Below are positions 17,883 through 27,609 of a stretch of 64,000 bases of DNA, piece after piece. The notes below the pieces were generated by a model that saw only the letters and a program-made list of their open reading frames with translations, made no database searches and was not told where the DNA came from. The position numbers and the translations under genes are program-made. Each line of letters starts with the position of its first letter. Position 1 is the first letter of the stretch. Source of the DNA: JAJPKK01 sp963800215 (GTDB lineage: Bacteria > Pseudomonadota > Alphaproteobacteria > Rhizobiales > Xanthobacteraceae); contig CAWCZY010000015.1 of NCBI GenBank assembly GCA_963800215.1, positions 1 through 64,000 of the forward strand, in the 5' to 3' direction.

Positions 17883-19214
17883 ATGAGACGGTTGTGGGAG
17901 CGGGCAGGCGAGGCGTGGCTACGTCTCCGAATTATCTTGTACCGTGCGCGCGCGCAATCGTTTCTAGTCTCGCAACAAAATGGTTTCGACGAGATGGTCG
18001 CGTCCATGAGTTGTCCGGTAATCGTCGGCGAGACACCTGAAGACGCGATAACGAGCTGGATCGGTGCGGCTCACATCGCGCCCGACGTCACGAAACAAAC
18101 GCCCTCCGAAAGGCAGTTCGAGTTGGCGTTCGAATCGTGTCCAAACGGCATGGCCATGATCGACGGCGCCGGAAGGCTCATGATGGTCAATGCCGAACTC
18201 GAGCGAATGTTCGGTTACCGGCGCTCGGACCTGATTGGCGAGCCGATCGAGCTTCTGGTCCCCGAACGACCGCACCATCGGCCCGCGCAGTGCGATGGCG
18301 GGTCCGAGAGGAGTACCGCGAGTTACAGGATCGGACCCGTCCCGGACATCGTCGGGCGGCGGCAGAACGGCACCGAATTCGCCGTCCAATTCGACCGCAA
18401 ACCCATCCGCCACGGCGAGCACGATTTCGAACTCTGCGTGATCGTCGACATCACCGACCGCAGGCGGCTGGAACGACGGGCGGACGAATTCGTTGCGACC
18501 GTCAGCCACGAGCTGCGCACGCCCATCACGTCGATTTACGGCTCTCTTACGCTTTTGGTCAATAACGTGGGCAATAAGTCGCCCAATTCCACCGCACGTC
18601 TGCTCGCGATCGCACACGCGTCCTGCCAACGGCTGGTGCGGCTCGTAAACGATCTCCTGGATATTCAAAAGCTCGAGTCCGGTCGGGCCGTCTTCAATCC
18701 GGAACGCGTTGATGTTCGCTCATTGATCGAAAACACAATCAATTCCGTCGGCGGACTGGCCGAACAGCACGGGGTTCGTGTTCGGCTCGACGCAACGTCT
18801 GATGACGGCGAAGTGCGTGCCGATCCCGACCGGCTGACTCAGGTCGTCACCAACCTGTTGTCAAACGCGATCAAGTTTTCTCCGCCGGACGCAGATGTCT
18901 TGGTTGCCGTCGAGAGGCGAGCCGACAGCATCTACATCTCGGTACGCGACAGAGGCCCCGGTATTCCCGATGAATTCAGGGCGCGGATTTTCGATAAATT
19001 CGCGCAGGCCAATTCGACGAACACACGGCGGAACAGCGGTACCGGCCTCGGCCTCAGTATCGTCAAGGAGATCGTGACGCGGTTGGGCGGGCAAGTGGGC
19101 TTCGCCGACGCGCCGGGCACCGGCTCGATCTTTTATGTGGAATTGCCCTGCTTGGAACAGGATTCGGCCGAGGAAAGCGACGCCAGCCCGCTCCGCCGGG
19201 CGATGGGCCGTTAG
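17883..19214 (+). CDS. PAS-domain sensor histidine kinase
   Basis: 443 residues, no clear membrane segment, so cytoplasmic. A PAS domain spans about 75-190 (FESCPNGMAMIDGAGRLMMV, ERMFGYRRSDLIGEPIELL, ending VIVDITDRRR). HisKA follows with phospho-accepting His209 in FVATVSHELRTPITS. The HATPase domain has the N box (VVTNLLSNAIKFSP), G1 (DRGPGIPDEF) and G2 (GTGLGLSIVKEI). The PAS lacks obvious Cys or His ligands for haem. The response regulator gene begins 28 bases downstream, so the pair is probably one operon and one phosphorelay. Confidence 0.95.
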   Translation: MRRLWERAGEAWLRLRIILYRARAQSFLVSQQNGFDEMVASMSCPVIVGETPEDAITSWIGAAHIAPDVTKQTPSERQFELAFESCPNGMAMIDGAGRLMMVNAELERMFGYRRSDLIGEPIELLVPERPHHRPAQCDGGSERSTASYRIGPVPDIVGRRQNGTEFAVQFDRKPIRHGEHDFELCVIVDITDRRRLERRADEFVATVSHELRTPITSIYGSLTLLVNNVGNKSPNSTARLLAIAHASCQRLVRLVNDLLDIQKLESGRAVFNPERVDVRSLIENTINSVGGLAEQHGVRVRLDATSDDGEVRADPDRLTQVVTNLLSNAIKFSPPDADVLVAVERRADSIYISVRDRGPGIPDEFRARIFDKFAQANSTNTRRNSGTGLGLSIVKEIVTRLGGQVGFADAPGTGSIFYVELPCLEQDSAEESDASPLRRAMGR

Positions 19215-19242
19215 CGTACGCCGCCATAATGGAGCCGATGTA

Positions 19243-20820
19243 ATGTCGTTTCAAATCCTTCACGTCGACGACGATCCCCATATCCGGGACATTGTGGACC
19301 TTTCGCTCGGTCTCGATTCGACATACACAGTGACAAGTTGCGGCAGCGCGGACGAGGCGCTCGCGACAGCGTCTGAACGGCCACCGGACTTGATCCTTTG
19401 CGATGTGATGATGCCGGGCATGGATGGAATGGCCATGCTCACGCGGCTGCGCGAGAACGCGACCACGGCGAAGATCCCGGTCATCTTCATGACGGCCCGC
19501 AGCCAAACCGCCGATCTCGAGCAATTGAAGGCACTCGGTGCCGCGGTCATCACCAAGCCGTTCGATCCCATGAAGCTCGCCGACACGGTACGCGGTCACC
19601 TCCAGTCCGCGAAGTTCGTGGCGGCCGGCGATGGCTTCGTCGAGCGCATGCGCGCGGATGCCACCCTGCTCTCGACATCCCGCGAGGCGCTACGGCGCGA
19701 TCCGACTTCACCCGTCGAACTGGAACTGGTCCAATCTTGCGTCCACAGGCTTGCTGGAGCCGCGGGAGTTTTCGGCTTCGATTCCGTGAGCTACGCTTCG
19801 TCGATCCTCGAGGAGGCGATCATCGAACGGCGCGCGGGCCGGGGCGCTCCGGGAGGGGTCGAAACGAGTTTCGACGCGCTTATGAAATGCGTCGAGCGCG
19901 AGATTGCGGATTTGGGGAGCGGGCGCGAGATAGTCACGTGGCAGGGAGCTACGGTGGATTTTGCCGAGCCGAGGCAGGGCGCGCCCAGGCTCGTCATTTC
20001 CGACGACGATCCCGCTGTCGTGAAGCTCCTCGCCGGCAGATTGAAGAGCATGGGCTTTGAGGTTCAAACCGCGATCAACGGAATTCAAGCGCTGATCACT
20101 GCACGTCGAAACCAGGCCGATATTCTGATCGTCGATGTCAATATGCCCGGGCTCAGCGGCCTCGATGTCTCTGCGCGCTTGTTGGATCCGCATTGCAAGC
20201 CCCTTGAGGTGGTCGTCATGACGGGGAGTGCGAACCCGGAGACGATCGAGCGCTGTGAAAGCCTCGGTGCATTTTATGTACGCAAGGGGCCTGAGTTCTG
20301 GAGCGGCGTCGCATCCGCGCTGGTCGAAATCGTTCCCGATATGGCGGAAAAAATAAACGGACTGGCGATGCCGCCGATGGGCGCCGATGTAAGGGCACGT
20401 CCGCGCGTGTTGATAGTCGACGATGACCGGGACGTAGAAATATTCTATTCCAGCAGACTTCGTAAACTCGGCGTCGACACCTTGTATGCATCCGATGGGA
20501 TGCAAGGATACCGAATGGCGTGCAAGGACAGACCGAGCGCGATAATATCGGACTGCTTCATGCAGAATGGAGACGCACACTATCTGCTGTCCAGATTGCG
20601 CACGACGCCGGGGATGGAGAACATCCCTGTCTTCGTGATCAGTGGACCGCGGCTGGATCCATTGACCGAACAGAAGCTGGGGCGAGAGATTTGCGGCAGG
20701 CCGGGGGCGGCGCGGATTTTCAGGAAGTCGTTCGATACCGATGAGCTTTTTGGAGCGCTGCAGGCAGTTTGCGGCTTCGAAGTCAATCTGACGTCCGGTT
20801 CGGCCCCCGTCGAGCCTTGA
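19243..20820 (+). CDS. multi-receiver response regulator, REC-Hpt-REC-REC
   Basis: 525 residues; ATG at 19243 with GGAG eight bases upstream, and no DNA-binding output. REC1 (1-120) has DDD at 9-11, Asp54 (LILCDVMMPGMDG), Thr in FMTA and Lys105. An Hpt-like domain (about 140-225) contains VHRLAGAAGVFGFD with His168. REC2 (about 248-365) has Asp298 (IVDVNMPG) and T-G-S. REC3 (about 387-510) has Asp437 in IISDCFMQNGD, with Ser instead of Thr and FRKSF. Phosphate can therefore be passed inside one protein. The partner kinase is directly upstream. Output is unknown, perhaps through a third protein. Confidence 0.92.
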   Translation: MSFQILHVDDDPHIRDIVDLSLGLDSTYTVTSCGSADEALATASERPPDLILCDVMMPGMDGMAMLTRLRENATTAKIPVIFMTARSQTADLEQLKALGAAVITKPFDPMKLADTVRGHLQSAKFVAAGDGFVERMRADATLLSTSREALRRDPTSPVELELVQSCVHRLAGAAGVFGFDSVSYASSILEEAIIERRAGRGAPGGVETSFDALMKCVEREIADLGSGREIVTWQGATVDFAEPRQGAPRLVISDDDPAVVKLLAGRLKSMGFEVQTAINGIQALITARRNQADILIVDVNMPGLSGLDVSARLLDPHCKPLEVVVMTGSANPETIERCESLGAFYVRKGPEFWSGVASALVEIVPDMAEKINGLAMPPMGADVRARPRVLIVDDDRDVEIFYSSRLRKLGVDTLYASDGMQGYRMACKDRPSAIISDCFMQNGDAHYLLSRLRTTPGMENIPVFVISGPRLDPLTEQKLGREICGRPGAARIFRKSFDTDELFGALQAVCGFEVNLTSGSAPVEP

Positions 20821-21039
20821 GCCTTTCCAGCCTTGAGCCGGGATCGCGAACGAAGCCCGGATCGATGTCGCAGCACCGTCCCAATACCATTCTTGACCCC
20901 TCTTGCCGATCTTGCGCGAGCTTCCGCATGCGGGCACAAGGAAGCGGAGCACCTCCGATGTTCCGGTACCGCCCGATTTGCGATTTGAATCGCCGAAGCG
21001 GGGAGCAAGGGTTCGTCCTTGATTCGACACAAGACCTTC

Positions 21040-21873
21040 ATGGCTGCACCCCCTTTGCCGCCCGCGGGCTTCGATGCCCGGCGAGCGTTCGAAGGCGTGC
21101 ACTGGTATCACGAATGGGAGGTCTTCGAGGGCGTCCATACCCCGGGGCGGCGGCCCGTGAGCCGCATCTGCGCGAAAACCCGGCTGCCGGCCGACCTCAC
21201 CGGCAAGCGCGTGCTCGACGTCGGCGCATGGAATGGGGCGTTCAGCTTCGAGTGCGAGCGGCGCGGAGCGAGCGAGGTCGTCGCTTACAGCCTGGAGAAC
21301 CCCGAGGTGACGGGGTTTGCGCGCCTGAAGGAACTGCTGGGCTCACGGGTGAAATACGTTCAGGGCTCGGTCTATTCGCTCGCGCCTGAGGAGCTCGGTG
21401 CGTTCGACCTCATCTTGTTTTTCGGTGTCCTCTACCACCTGCGTTATCCGCTGCTCGGCATCGACCGGATAAGGACCGTGTCCCGCGGCGATGTCCTCAT
21501 CGAGACCCATACGGTGACGAGCCGGTTCCTGCTGCGCTCGCCGCTCTGGATAGTCGGCTTGGTGCTGAATCTCGCGGCGCTGTTTCGTGCCACTCCGATC
21601 TGGAGGCAATACAAGGAGTTCGAGCTGCACCCGCAAGACCAGAGCAACTGGTTCGGTCCCAATACCGCCGCCGTCATCGAATCCTTCGAGACGGCCGGAT
21701 TCCGCGTGGAGCATCTGGACTCCTGGGACCTGGGCACGCGGTCTTCTTTCCGCGCGACCGCCGTGCCGCTTCCGTCGCGCTTGACCGACGCGACATATGA
21801 AGGCCTCTCGAGCTTGAACGTTCATCTCACCGGGATCAAACGCAAGGACGCCGACCTGTTTCGCCGCGACTGA
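21040..21873 (+). CDS. class I SAM-dependent methyltransferase (CmoB-like)
   Basis: 277 residues. The start at ATG 21040 is uncertain; TTG 21019 would add seven residues. The glycine-rich SAM loop is RVLDVGAWNGAFSFE, followed by the acidic region ERRGASEVVAYS, and LILFFGVLYHLRYPLLGIDRI corresponds to the CmoB/DUF1698-type core. WYHEWEVFEGVHTPGR before the fold is also like CmoB relatives, which methylate or carboxymethylate tRNA or sugars. No cmoA is nearby, and the exopolysaccharide island begins 2 kb on, so a sugar or lipid substrate is as plausible as tRNA. Confidence 0.75.
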   Translation: MAAPPLPPAGFDARRAFEGVHWYHEWEVFEGVHTPGRRPVSRICAKTRLPADLTGKRVLDVGAWNGAFSFECERRGASEVVAYSLENPEVTGFARLKELLGSRVKYVQGSVYSLAPEELGAFDLILFFGVLYHLRYPLLGIDRIRTVSRGDVLIETHTVTSRFLLRSPLWIVGLVLNLAALFRATPIWRQYKEFELHPQDQSNWFGPNTAAVIESFETAGFRVEHLDSWDLGTRSSFRATAVPLPSRLTDATYEGLSSLNVHLTGIKRKDADLFRRD

Positions 21874-21992
21874 AACGGCGGTCGGGGATCGGGGGCTTCT
21901 CTTGATGATGCCGGTGATGACTTGGCTGCGATCTGCAGGCGGGCCTCACAGGTCCATATGCATGTCTGACGCAGGCACCGGGCTCCCGCCGC

Positions 21993-23861
21993 TCAAATCG
22001 CGATCTGGCGGCCGATCTCGACGACCTGCTCGCTGGGCAGGTTGAAGTAATCCGTCACGTGGGAGGCGTTGCGCTCCATGGCGGCGAACAGCGCTTCCTG
22101 CCAGCGCGGCAGGCCCCTTCCGTCCTGGCGCCTGGTCACCGTCTCGTGTCCGACGAAGTATGTCACGTCGGCGAGATCGATGGCGCAGCCGCGCTCCTTG
22201 AGTTGTGCCAGCAGGCGCGGAATATCCGGACGCTCCATGAATCCGTAGCGCACGGTGGCGCGCCAGAAGCCCGGCGCCTCCTGCGTGACCGTCGCGCGCG
22301 TCTCGTCGGCGATCCAGGGCACCGGCTCGATCAGCGTCGTGATGGCGAGCACATGCTCCTGCAGGGCGCGGTTGTGGCGGACGTGCCAGACCAGAACCGG
22401 CGGCGTGTCGCGTGTGGTGCGGGTGAGGAACACCGCCGTGCCGGGCACGCGGGGAACCCGGTCCTGCGCCAGCTTGGCCATGAAGGGTTCGATCGGGACG
22501 AGGCACTCGTGGATGCGCGCGTCGACGGCGGCGGTGCCGCGATGCCAGACCCACATGATGAGATACACGGCGCCGGCGAGCGCCAGCGGAACGTAGCCGC
22601 CCTCCGCGATCTTCAAGGTGTTGGAGACGAAGAAGGCGGCATCGATGACCAGGAATATCCCGGCGACGCCGACGCTGGCGAGCAGGCTCCATTGCCAAAT
22701 CTCGCGCATGGCGATCAGCAGCAGGGCCGAGGTCATCAGCATCGTCGCCGACACCGCGATGCCGTAGGCGGCGGCGAGATTGTCGGATTTGCCGAACCCG
22801 ACGGTCAGCGCGATGGTGACGACCATCAGCAGCCAATTCACCGGGCCGACATAGATCTGCCCATAGCCCTCCGCCGAGGTCTGGGTGATATCGATCCGGG
22901 GGAACCAGCCGAGCTGGATCGCCTGCCGGGTCATGGAAAACGCCCCGGTGATGATGGACTGGCTCGCGATCACCGTCGCCACGGTGGCGAGGACGATCAT
23001 CGGCACCAGCAGCGGCGCCGGGCATAGGCGGTAGAAGATGTTTTCGGCGGTCACGCCCCGTTCGAGCACGATGGCGGCTTGGCCGGCATAATTGAGCACC
23101 AGGCTCGGAAACACGATGGCCGACCACGCCAACCGGATCGGCCCGGCGCCGAAATGGCCCATGTCGGCATAAAGCGCCTCGGCGCCGGTGACGCAGAGGA
23201 ACACGCCGCCCAAAACGGCAAAGGCTTTGAACCCGTCATGGGCGAGATAGGAGATCGCGTAGCGCGGGTCGAGCCCGAACAGCACCGCCGGATGCTTCGC
23301 GATGCCCCACATCCCCAACAGGGCGATGGTGACGAACCAGGCCGCCATCACCGGACCGAAAGCACGCCCGATGCGCGCGGTTCCCTGCGACTGAATGGCG
23401 AACAGCGCGACGAGGATCGCGACCGCCGTCGGCACCACATAGGGGCCGAGTTCGGGCGCCGCGATGGTGAGCCCTTCGAGCGCCGAGAGCACGGAGATCG
23501 CCGGTGTGATCGCGCCGTCCCCGTAAATGAGGGCGGCGCCGAACAGGCCGAGCGCCACGATCGCCGGCCGCCTCTGGCGCTTGACGCCCAGCAGCGCCAT
23601 CAAGGCGAGGATGCCGCCTTCGCCGTCATTGTCGACCCGCATGGCGATGGTAACGTATTTGATGCTGGTGATCGCAATCAGCGTCCACACGATCAGGGAG
23701 AGTACCCCCAGCACCGTCGCCGGGGGGGCCCCGCCGGTGAGGTCCAGCACCGTCTTGAGCGTGTAGAGCGGGCTGGTGCCGATGTCGCCGAATACGACGC
23801 CCAGCGCCGCGAGCCCCAGCGCCGCAATGCCGCCGGAATGTCTCGCATCACGTTGTTGCAT
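21993..23861 (-). CDS. kup: Kup potassium uptake protein
   Basis: 622 residues from ATG 23861; the longer frame to 24032 adds a non-hydrophobic tail not seen in the family. Kup (TrkD) is an inner-membrane K+/H+ symporter with 12 membrane segments and a C-terminal cytoplasmic domain. Key segments: GVVFGDIGTSPLYTLKT, DNDGEGGILALMALL, GAALIYGDGAITPAISVLSA, GVFLCVTGAEALYADMGHFG, SQSIITGAFSMTRQA and ending DYFNLPSEQVVEIGRQIAI. Length and motifs are complete. It is transcribed away from the methyltransferase and towards it tail to tail. Confidence 0.97.
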   Translation of the reverse strand: MQQRDARHSGGIAALGLAALGVVFGDIGTSPLYTLKTVLDLTGGAPPATVLGVLSLIVWTLIAITSIKYVTIAMRVDNDGEGGILALMALLGVKRQRRPAIVALGLFGAALIYGDGAITPAISVLSALEGLTIAAPELGPYVVPTAVAILVALFAIQSQGTARIGRAFGPVMAAWFVTIALLGMWGIAKHPAVLFGLDPRYAISYLAHDGFKAFAVLGGVFLCVTGAEALYADMGHFGAGPIRLAWSAIVFPSLVLNYAGQAAIVLERGVTAENIFYRLCPAPLLVPMIVLATVATVIASQSIITGAFSMTRQAIQLGWFPRIDITQTSAEGYGQIYVGPVNWLLMVVTIALTVGFGKSDNLAAAYGIAVSATMLMTSALLLIAMREIWQWSLLASVGVAGIFLVIDAAFFVSNTLKIAEGGYVPLALAGAVYLIMWVWHRGTAAVDARIHECLVPIEPFMAKLAQDRVPRVPGTAVFLTRTTRDTPPVLVWHVRHNRALQEHVLAITTLIEPVPWIADETRATVTQEAPGFWRATVRYGFMERPDIPRLLAQLKERGCAIDLADVTYFVGHETVTRRQDGRGLPRWQEALFAAMERNASHVTDYFNLPSEQVVEIGRQIAI

Positions 23862-24084
23862 CGTGTGCACCGGGGGAGCGCAAGAGGGAAGATGTTTCGC
23901 AGCGGCCGCCGACGGGCATGACCGAAATCCGACTCCCCAACTTGTTTCGTCTACATCGCCGTTTGCGTCAATCCCGTGCCCGGACCGGCGTTCCACGTCG
24001 CCCCGCAAGTCGTCCCGCACGTACCCCCGCACATGGGCTTGTCGTGGGCCGGCCGTCGACGACCGCGCTCTGTCCGATCAAAAT

Positions 24085-24930
24085 TCAGGCCGGCTCGTTT
24101 TCACTTCCGCCCATTGCAGCCCGCAATCCGGCGGCGATGGTAACGACGCGACATCCGGCAGACTTCGCCGCAGCGACCGAAAATTCCAGCAGGCCGGGAG
24201 ATACGCCGAATCTGCTCGGTTGCTCCCTCACGTCGTGACTGTAGAAAATCAGCCACCCCTTGGCCCGGACGTTTGCGGCGATGAGTTCGCCGATCGTCGC
24301 GCGATCGATCGCCGCGTCTTCGAGCGGCCACGCCCGCAGCGCTCCGAGATCCGCCGCACCGGCATTTATGCCCGGGATCACCGAGCGGCAGGATCGGAAG
24401 CGGCCCTCGAGGCGCCGCTTTGCACGAAACCGCATGTCGCCGTATGGATAGGCGAAATTCCGGGTGGCGCCGTCCCCGCCTATGTCCGCCAGGAACGATC
24501 GGTTGCGTTCGATATCCAGTTCGAGCTCTGGCCCGGACAGGCGTGCCACCGCGGTGTGCGAGTAGGTATGGCATCCGAGCTCGTGGCCCTTCGCCCAGAT
24601 CGCCTTCACCTCTCCGGCCGTCGCCAATCGTCCGCACGGGCTGGCAGCGCCGCACCCCCCGCCGGAAACATAGTAGGTCCCATGAATGCCGTGCCGTTCG
24701 AGTATTGTGGCGCCTGCACTGCAGGCCGAGGCCGCCACGTCATCAAAGGTGAACGTCACCAGCGGCCGCAGGTTGCGCATCGTCAATCGCTTGGTCCGGA
24801 CATTTCTCGCGAGGAATCGCGATGCCTTTTCGGAGATCTTCGCCAGCGTCGACGCCGTGTCCGGTTCGAGCGCGAGCGCAAACGTGGCCGCGGCTCGTTC
24901 CGAATGGGTGGGGTCGGTGGATCGAACCAT
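24085..24930 (-). CDS. polysaccharide deacetylase (NodB/CE4-type)
   Basis: 281 residues. The CE4 fold shows motif 1 TFTFDD (Asp63-Asp64), motif 2 HELGCHTYSHT (His121, His125), motif 3 NFAYPYGD and a late YSHD. It would remove N- or O-acetyl groups from a polysaccharide using a bound metal. No signal peptide is evident, so action on lipid-linked precursors at the cytoplasmic face is possible. It is at the left border of the exopolysaccharide island and runs in the same direction as the GNAT-like gene, 120 bases downstream of it. Confidence 0.9.
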   Translation of the reverse strand: MVRSTDPTHSERAAATFALALEPDTASTLAKISEKASRFLARNVRTKRLTMRNLRPLVTFTFDDVAASACSAGATILERHGIHGTYYVSGGGCGAASPCGRLATAGEVKAIWAKGHELGCHTYSHTAVARLSGPELELDIERNRSFLADIGGDGATRNFAYPYGDMRFRAKRRLEGRFRSCRSVIPGINAGAADLGALRAWPLEDAAIDRATIGELIAANVRAKGWLIFYSHDVREQPSRFGVSPGLLEFSVAAAKSAGCRVVTIAAGLRAAMGGSENEPA

Positions 24931-25052
24931 GACGTGCTATGTCCCGACCGTATGCATCGTCCCCATCGGCGGCCGGCCCGTGCCGCATGCGGCCGGGTCG
25001 TCGAACAGAAACGCCTCAGCGTTCAAATGCTGCCTGCGACTTCGGGTGCGCA

Positions 25053-26172
25053 TCAGTTTACCGACACGTCGCCGTCACCGGGCGTCGCTTCCCAGCTTCT
25101 GGCATCTATTTTGTCGGTCCTGATCTTGTAGCAATATGTCGCCGGCGGCCGCTTGACCTGGATACTCGTCGATGCGGGGATGGCCAATTCGATCATCGGG
25201 GTGTAGGCCCGCACAATGACCGATTGCGCCCCGTTCCGCCGTGCGAATTCGCGCGCGGCGCGAATCAGCTCTCGCGCGATATCCGGATCGGCGTCCCGGC
25301 AGCGGCATTCCAGCAGGTAGTAGGAATGCCCGCGCCACCGCTTCATCGCCAGATAGCCGACCAGCCGCGCACCCGAGCGGGCGACGAACACGGCCCTCGT
25401 GCTCTTGAGATACTGCGTGCCGAAATACAGCCAGTTGAGCGTCCTGACGTCGCGCCTCGAATAAGTCGCCGCCTGCGATGCTCTACAGAATTCGACGTCT
25501 CCCGCATCAAATTCCGCAAATCTCTCGGCCGTCACGATGGAGAGCGATTTGGACCGGCGCACTTTCAAGACCGGCGAGTCGAGGAGAAGCGCCAGGCAAG
25601 TCCCCGCGGCACGCCCCACGAAGTCCGGCAAGCCGGCTCTTTGCGAGAGAGCTCTCGCCAATGTGGCGCCGTCGGCCAGAACTCGCGAATTGGCCTGAAG
25701 CCAATGTTCCTTCAAAGAATTCCATGCCGAGCGAACGCCAGAGACGGTAGGCGACATCCGTCAATTCCGTCCCCACCAGCAGGTCGCCGTGCGCCTGATC
25801 GACGAATTTCCGCCCAACCACCTTTGCCAATCCGAGGCCGCGCCAGTCCGGATCGACCGCGGTGCTTCCCGTGGCGCAGCAAATTGCCGCAGTTCCGTCG
25901 ACCACATACGAGAAGGGGATGTTCGCGGTGAAGGCGATCAATTTCCCGGCAGTCGACCGCATCAGCCACCCGCGCGGCAGCGCCGGATTCCACGCCGGAT
26001 TGAGGGTCCACCAGTGCCGGAACCAATCGTGCCAGAGGGCGACTTCGCCTCCGAACACGGATACGAGAAACCTCGTCAGATCGTCGATGTCGATGGTCTG
26101 CAGCTCGGTTGAAAATTCGTCGGCCTGTTCGGCGAATGTTTCCAACTGAGCATCCAAGCTGGCCAAGGCCAT
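25053..26172 (-). pseudogene. GNAT/FemAB-like N-acyltransferase, one frameshift
   Basis: The N-terminal half, from about ATG 26172 (start uncertain; 26202 also possible), reads DDLTRFLVSVFGGEVALWHD, GWLMRSTAGKLIAFTANIPF and AVDPDWRGLGLAKVVG, the Q/RxxGxG/A-like acyl-CoA loop of GNATs. Near 25710 the frame changes and continues as HWLQANSRVLADGATLARAL, SRRDVRTLNWLYFGTQYLKS and ARLVGYLAMKRWRGHSYYLL to 25053. This duplicated acyltransferase layout is common in cell-surface polysaccharide loci, where such proteins acylate amino sugars. The total would be about 372 residues. Confidence 0.65.
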
Positions 26173-26539
26173 ACACTCCAGATCCGGACGAACGCCACCC
26201 ATGGCAAGACCCGACGCAAATGAAAGTACCAAGGGCGTTTCACACTTTGTACAGGCGATACCAAATAACCTTAACCGCGGCCGGTCCGATGCCGCACGCA
26301 CGCCGTCTCCGAGCGCCCGTGCCGCCTCTCCGGATGGCCGCAAGATCGTCCGTGGCGGCACGACCGGGTCGCCTCGGCGGCGCTTAACGTTAATGCATGT
26401 TTGCGCACGGCGGCGTCCTTGATCGTGCAATTCGCCAATTCATTCCTGGTATGTATCGCCGCGCTGCCCGTCGCGGCGCCGGTGCACGACGTGCTCCGGC
26501 ACCGGGCAAATTCAAGGTCCACAATGGATATCGTCCGAT
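26173..26539. promoter_or_regulatory. divergent control region with TTAACC motifs
   Basis: This 367-base region separates the leftward GNAT-like gene from the rightward methyltransferase. It contains TAACCTTAACC at 26266-26276 (reverse complement GGTTAAGGTTA) and a perfect palindrome TTAACGTTAA at 26384-26393. The same AAGGTTAA core recurs before three further island genes, so a shared regulator is suspected. No gene seen inside. Confidence 0.45.
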
Positions 26540-27451
26540 ATGGGTATTGATCGTCACTTTGCGGATTTCCTGATGTTCGCGCGTGACGACGGGGTCGGGT
26601 TCGACCGGGTTGCCACCTTGGGACGGCTCAATCTCTTCGTCGACCATCGCTCCCTGGGCGCGATCTTTCGCAAGCACGAACTCCCCGCCACCGACGAAGA
26701 CATCCGCACCGTACGCGGCGCGGCCGATGGATATGCGGAGAGCTTCCTGCAGCGCCTCGGCGCGCGCGAATGCGTCTCGATCGACGCCTCGAGCTACGAA
26801 AGGGCGTCGCTGGTTCACGACATGAACCGGCCGATACCCGACGAACTCAAGGGAAGGTTTTCGGTCGTCATAGATGGTGGAACGCTGGAACACGTCTTCA
26901 ATTTTCCCGTCGCGATCCAGAATTGCATGGATCTGCTGCGCGTCGGCGGGCATTTCTTCGCCCACACCATGGCCAATAATTTCATGGGCCACGGCTTCTA
27001 TCAATTCAGCCCCGAGCTCTTCTATCGCGTGCTCTCGCCGGAAAACGGGTTTCGCATGCACCGGGCCGTCGTGTTCGAATCCCGTATCGGAAAGCCGAGG
27101 TGGTACGAGGCCGCCGATCCCGCGCAATTGGGCGAACGCGTCGAACTCATCAATGGCAGGCAGACCTACTTGCTGATACATGCCGAACGGATCGCCGACG
27201 TGCCGTTATTCGCAGCGCCGCCGCAGCAGGCGGACTACAGCAAATTGTGGAAGCAAGGCATGCCGCCGAAATTCGATTCCGGCGGCCCGCGGTCACGGTT
27301 CCACCGTTGGGCGAGACGGCATAACGAACTCTTCCTGAGGTATTCACCCGGCTTCCTCTACGATCTGGCCCTCTCCGCCTTGGTCCGCGGGTTTCCGCGG
27401 CGCGGCTTTCGGCGCCGTCAGTTCATTCCGATGACCACCTTGCGCGGATAG
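26540..27451 (+). CDS. SAM-methyltransferase-like protein of the polysaccharide island
   Basis: 303 residues. The second half of a Rossmann methyltransferase is visible: FSVVIDGGTLEHVFNFPVAI then NCMDLLRVGGHFFAHTMANN and GHGFYQFSPELFYRVL. The N-terminal part (RVATLGRLNLFVDH, RLGARECVSIDASSYERASL) carries a degenerate SAM site in which G-R-L-N replaces the usual G-x-G-x-G. Such proteins are frequent in rhizobial exopolysaccharide clusters. Substrate presumably a sugar residue; catalytic competence is not certain. Confidence 0.65.
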   Translation: MGIDRHFADFLMFARDDGVGFDRVATLGRLNLFVDHRSLGAIFRKHELPATDEDIRTVRGAADGYAESFLQRLGARECVSIDASSYERASLVHDMNRPIPDELKGRFSVVIDGGTLEHVFNFPVAIQNCMDLLRVGGHFFAHTMANNFMGHGFYQFSPELFYRVLSPENGFRMHRAVVFESRIGKPRWYEAADPAQLGERVELINGRQTYLLIHAERIADVPLFAAPPQQADYSKLWKQGMPPKFDSGGPRSRFHRWARRHNELFLRYSPGFLYDLALSALVRGFPRRGFRRRQFIPMTTLRG

Positions 27452-27490
27452 GCACGCGTGCGAGTACCCGGCGCGGTTCCCTGTGTCGTA

Positions 27491-27499
27491 AAGGTTAAC
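27491..27499 (+). promoter_or_regulatory. AAGGTTAAC motif, 111 bases before the acyltransferase
   Basis: Exact 9-mer AAGGTTAAC in the short gap between two island genes. The identical 9-mer lies 109 bases before the GH10 gene (30126). The position in each gap is similar, which favours a regulatory site over chance, but no binding protein is known. Confidence 0.35.
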
Positions 27500-27609
27500 G
27501 CAATCTTTCCAGTCAGGCACCCTGGACCGGGAAATCGCTCCCGCGCATATTTCCGACGGACGCCGGCTTGCGGCGGCGTGGATGCGGCGTACCGCAGGTC
27601 GACCTGCCC

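Noticed and set aside
22059..23921. long plus-strand frames opposite kup
   Set aside because: They are antisense shadows of kup without recognisable domains.
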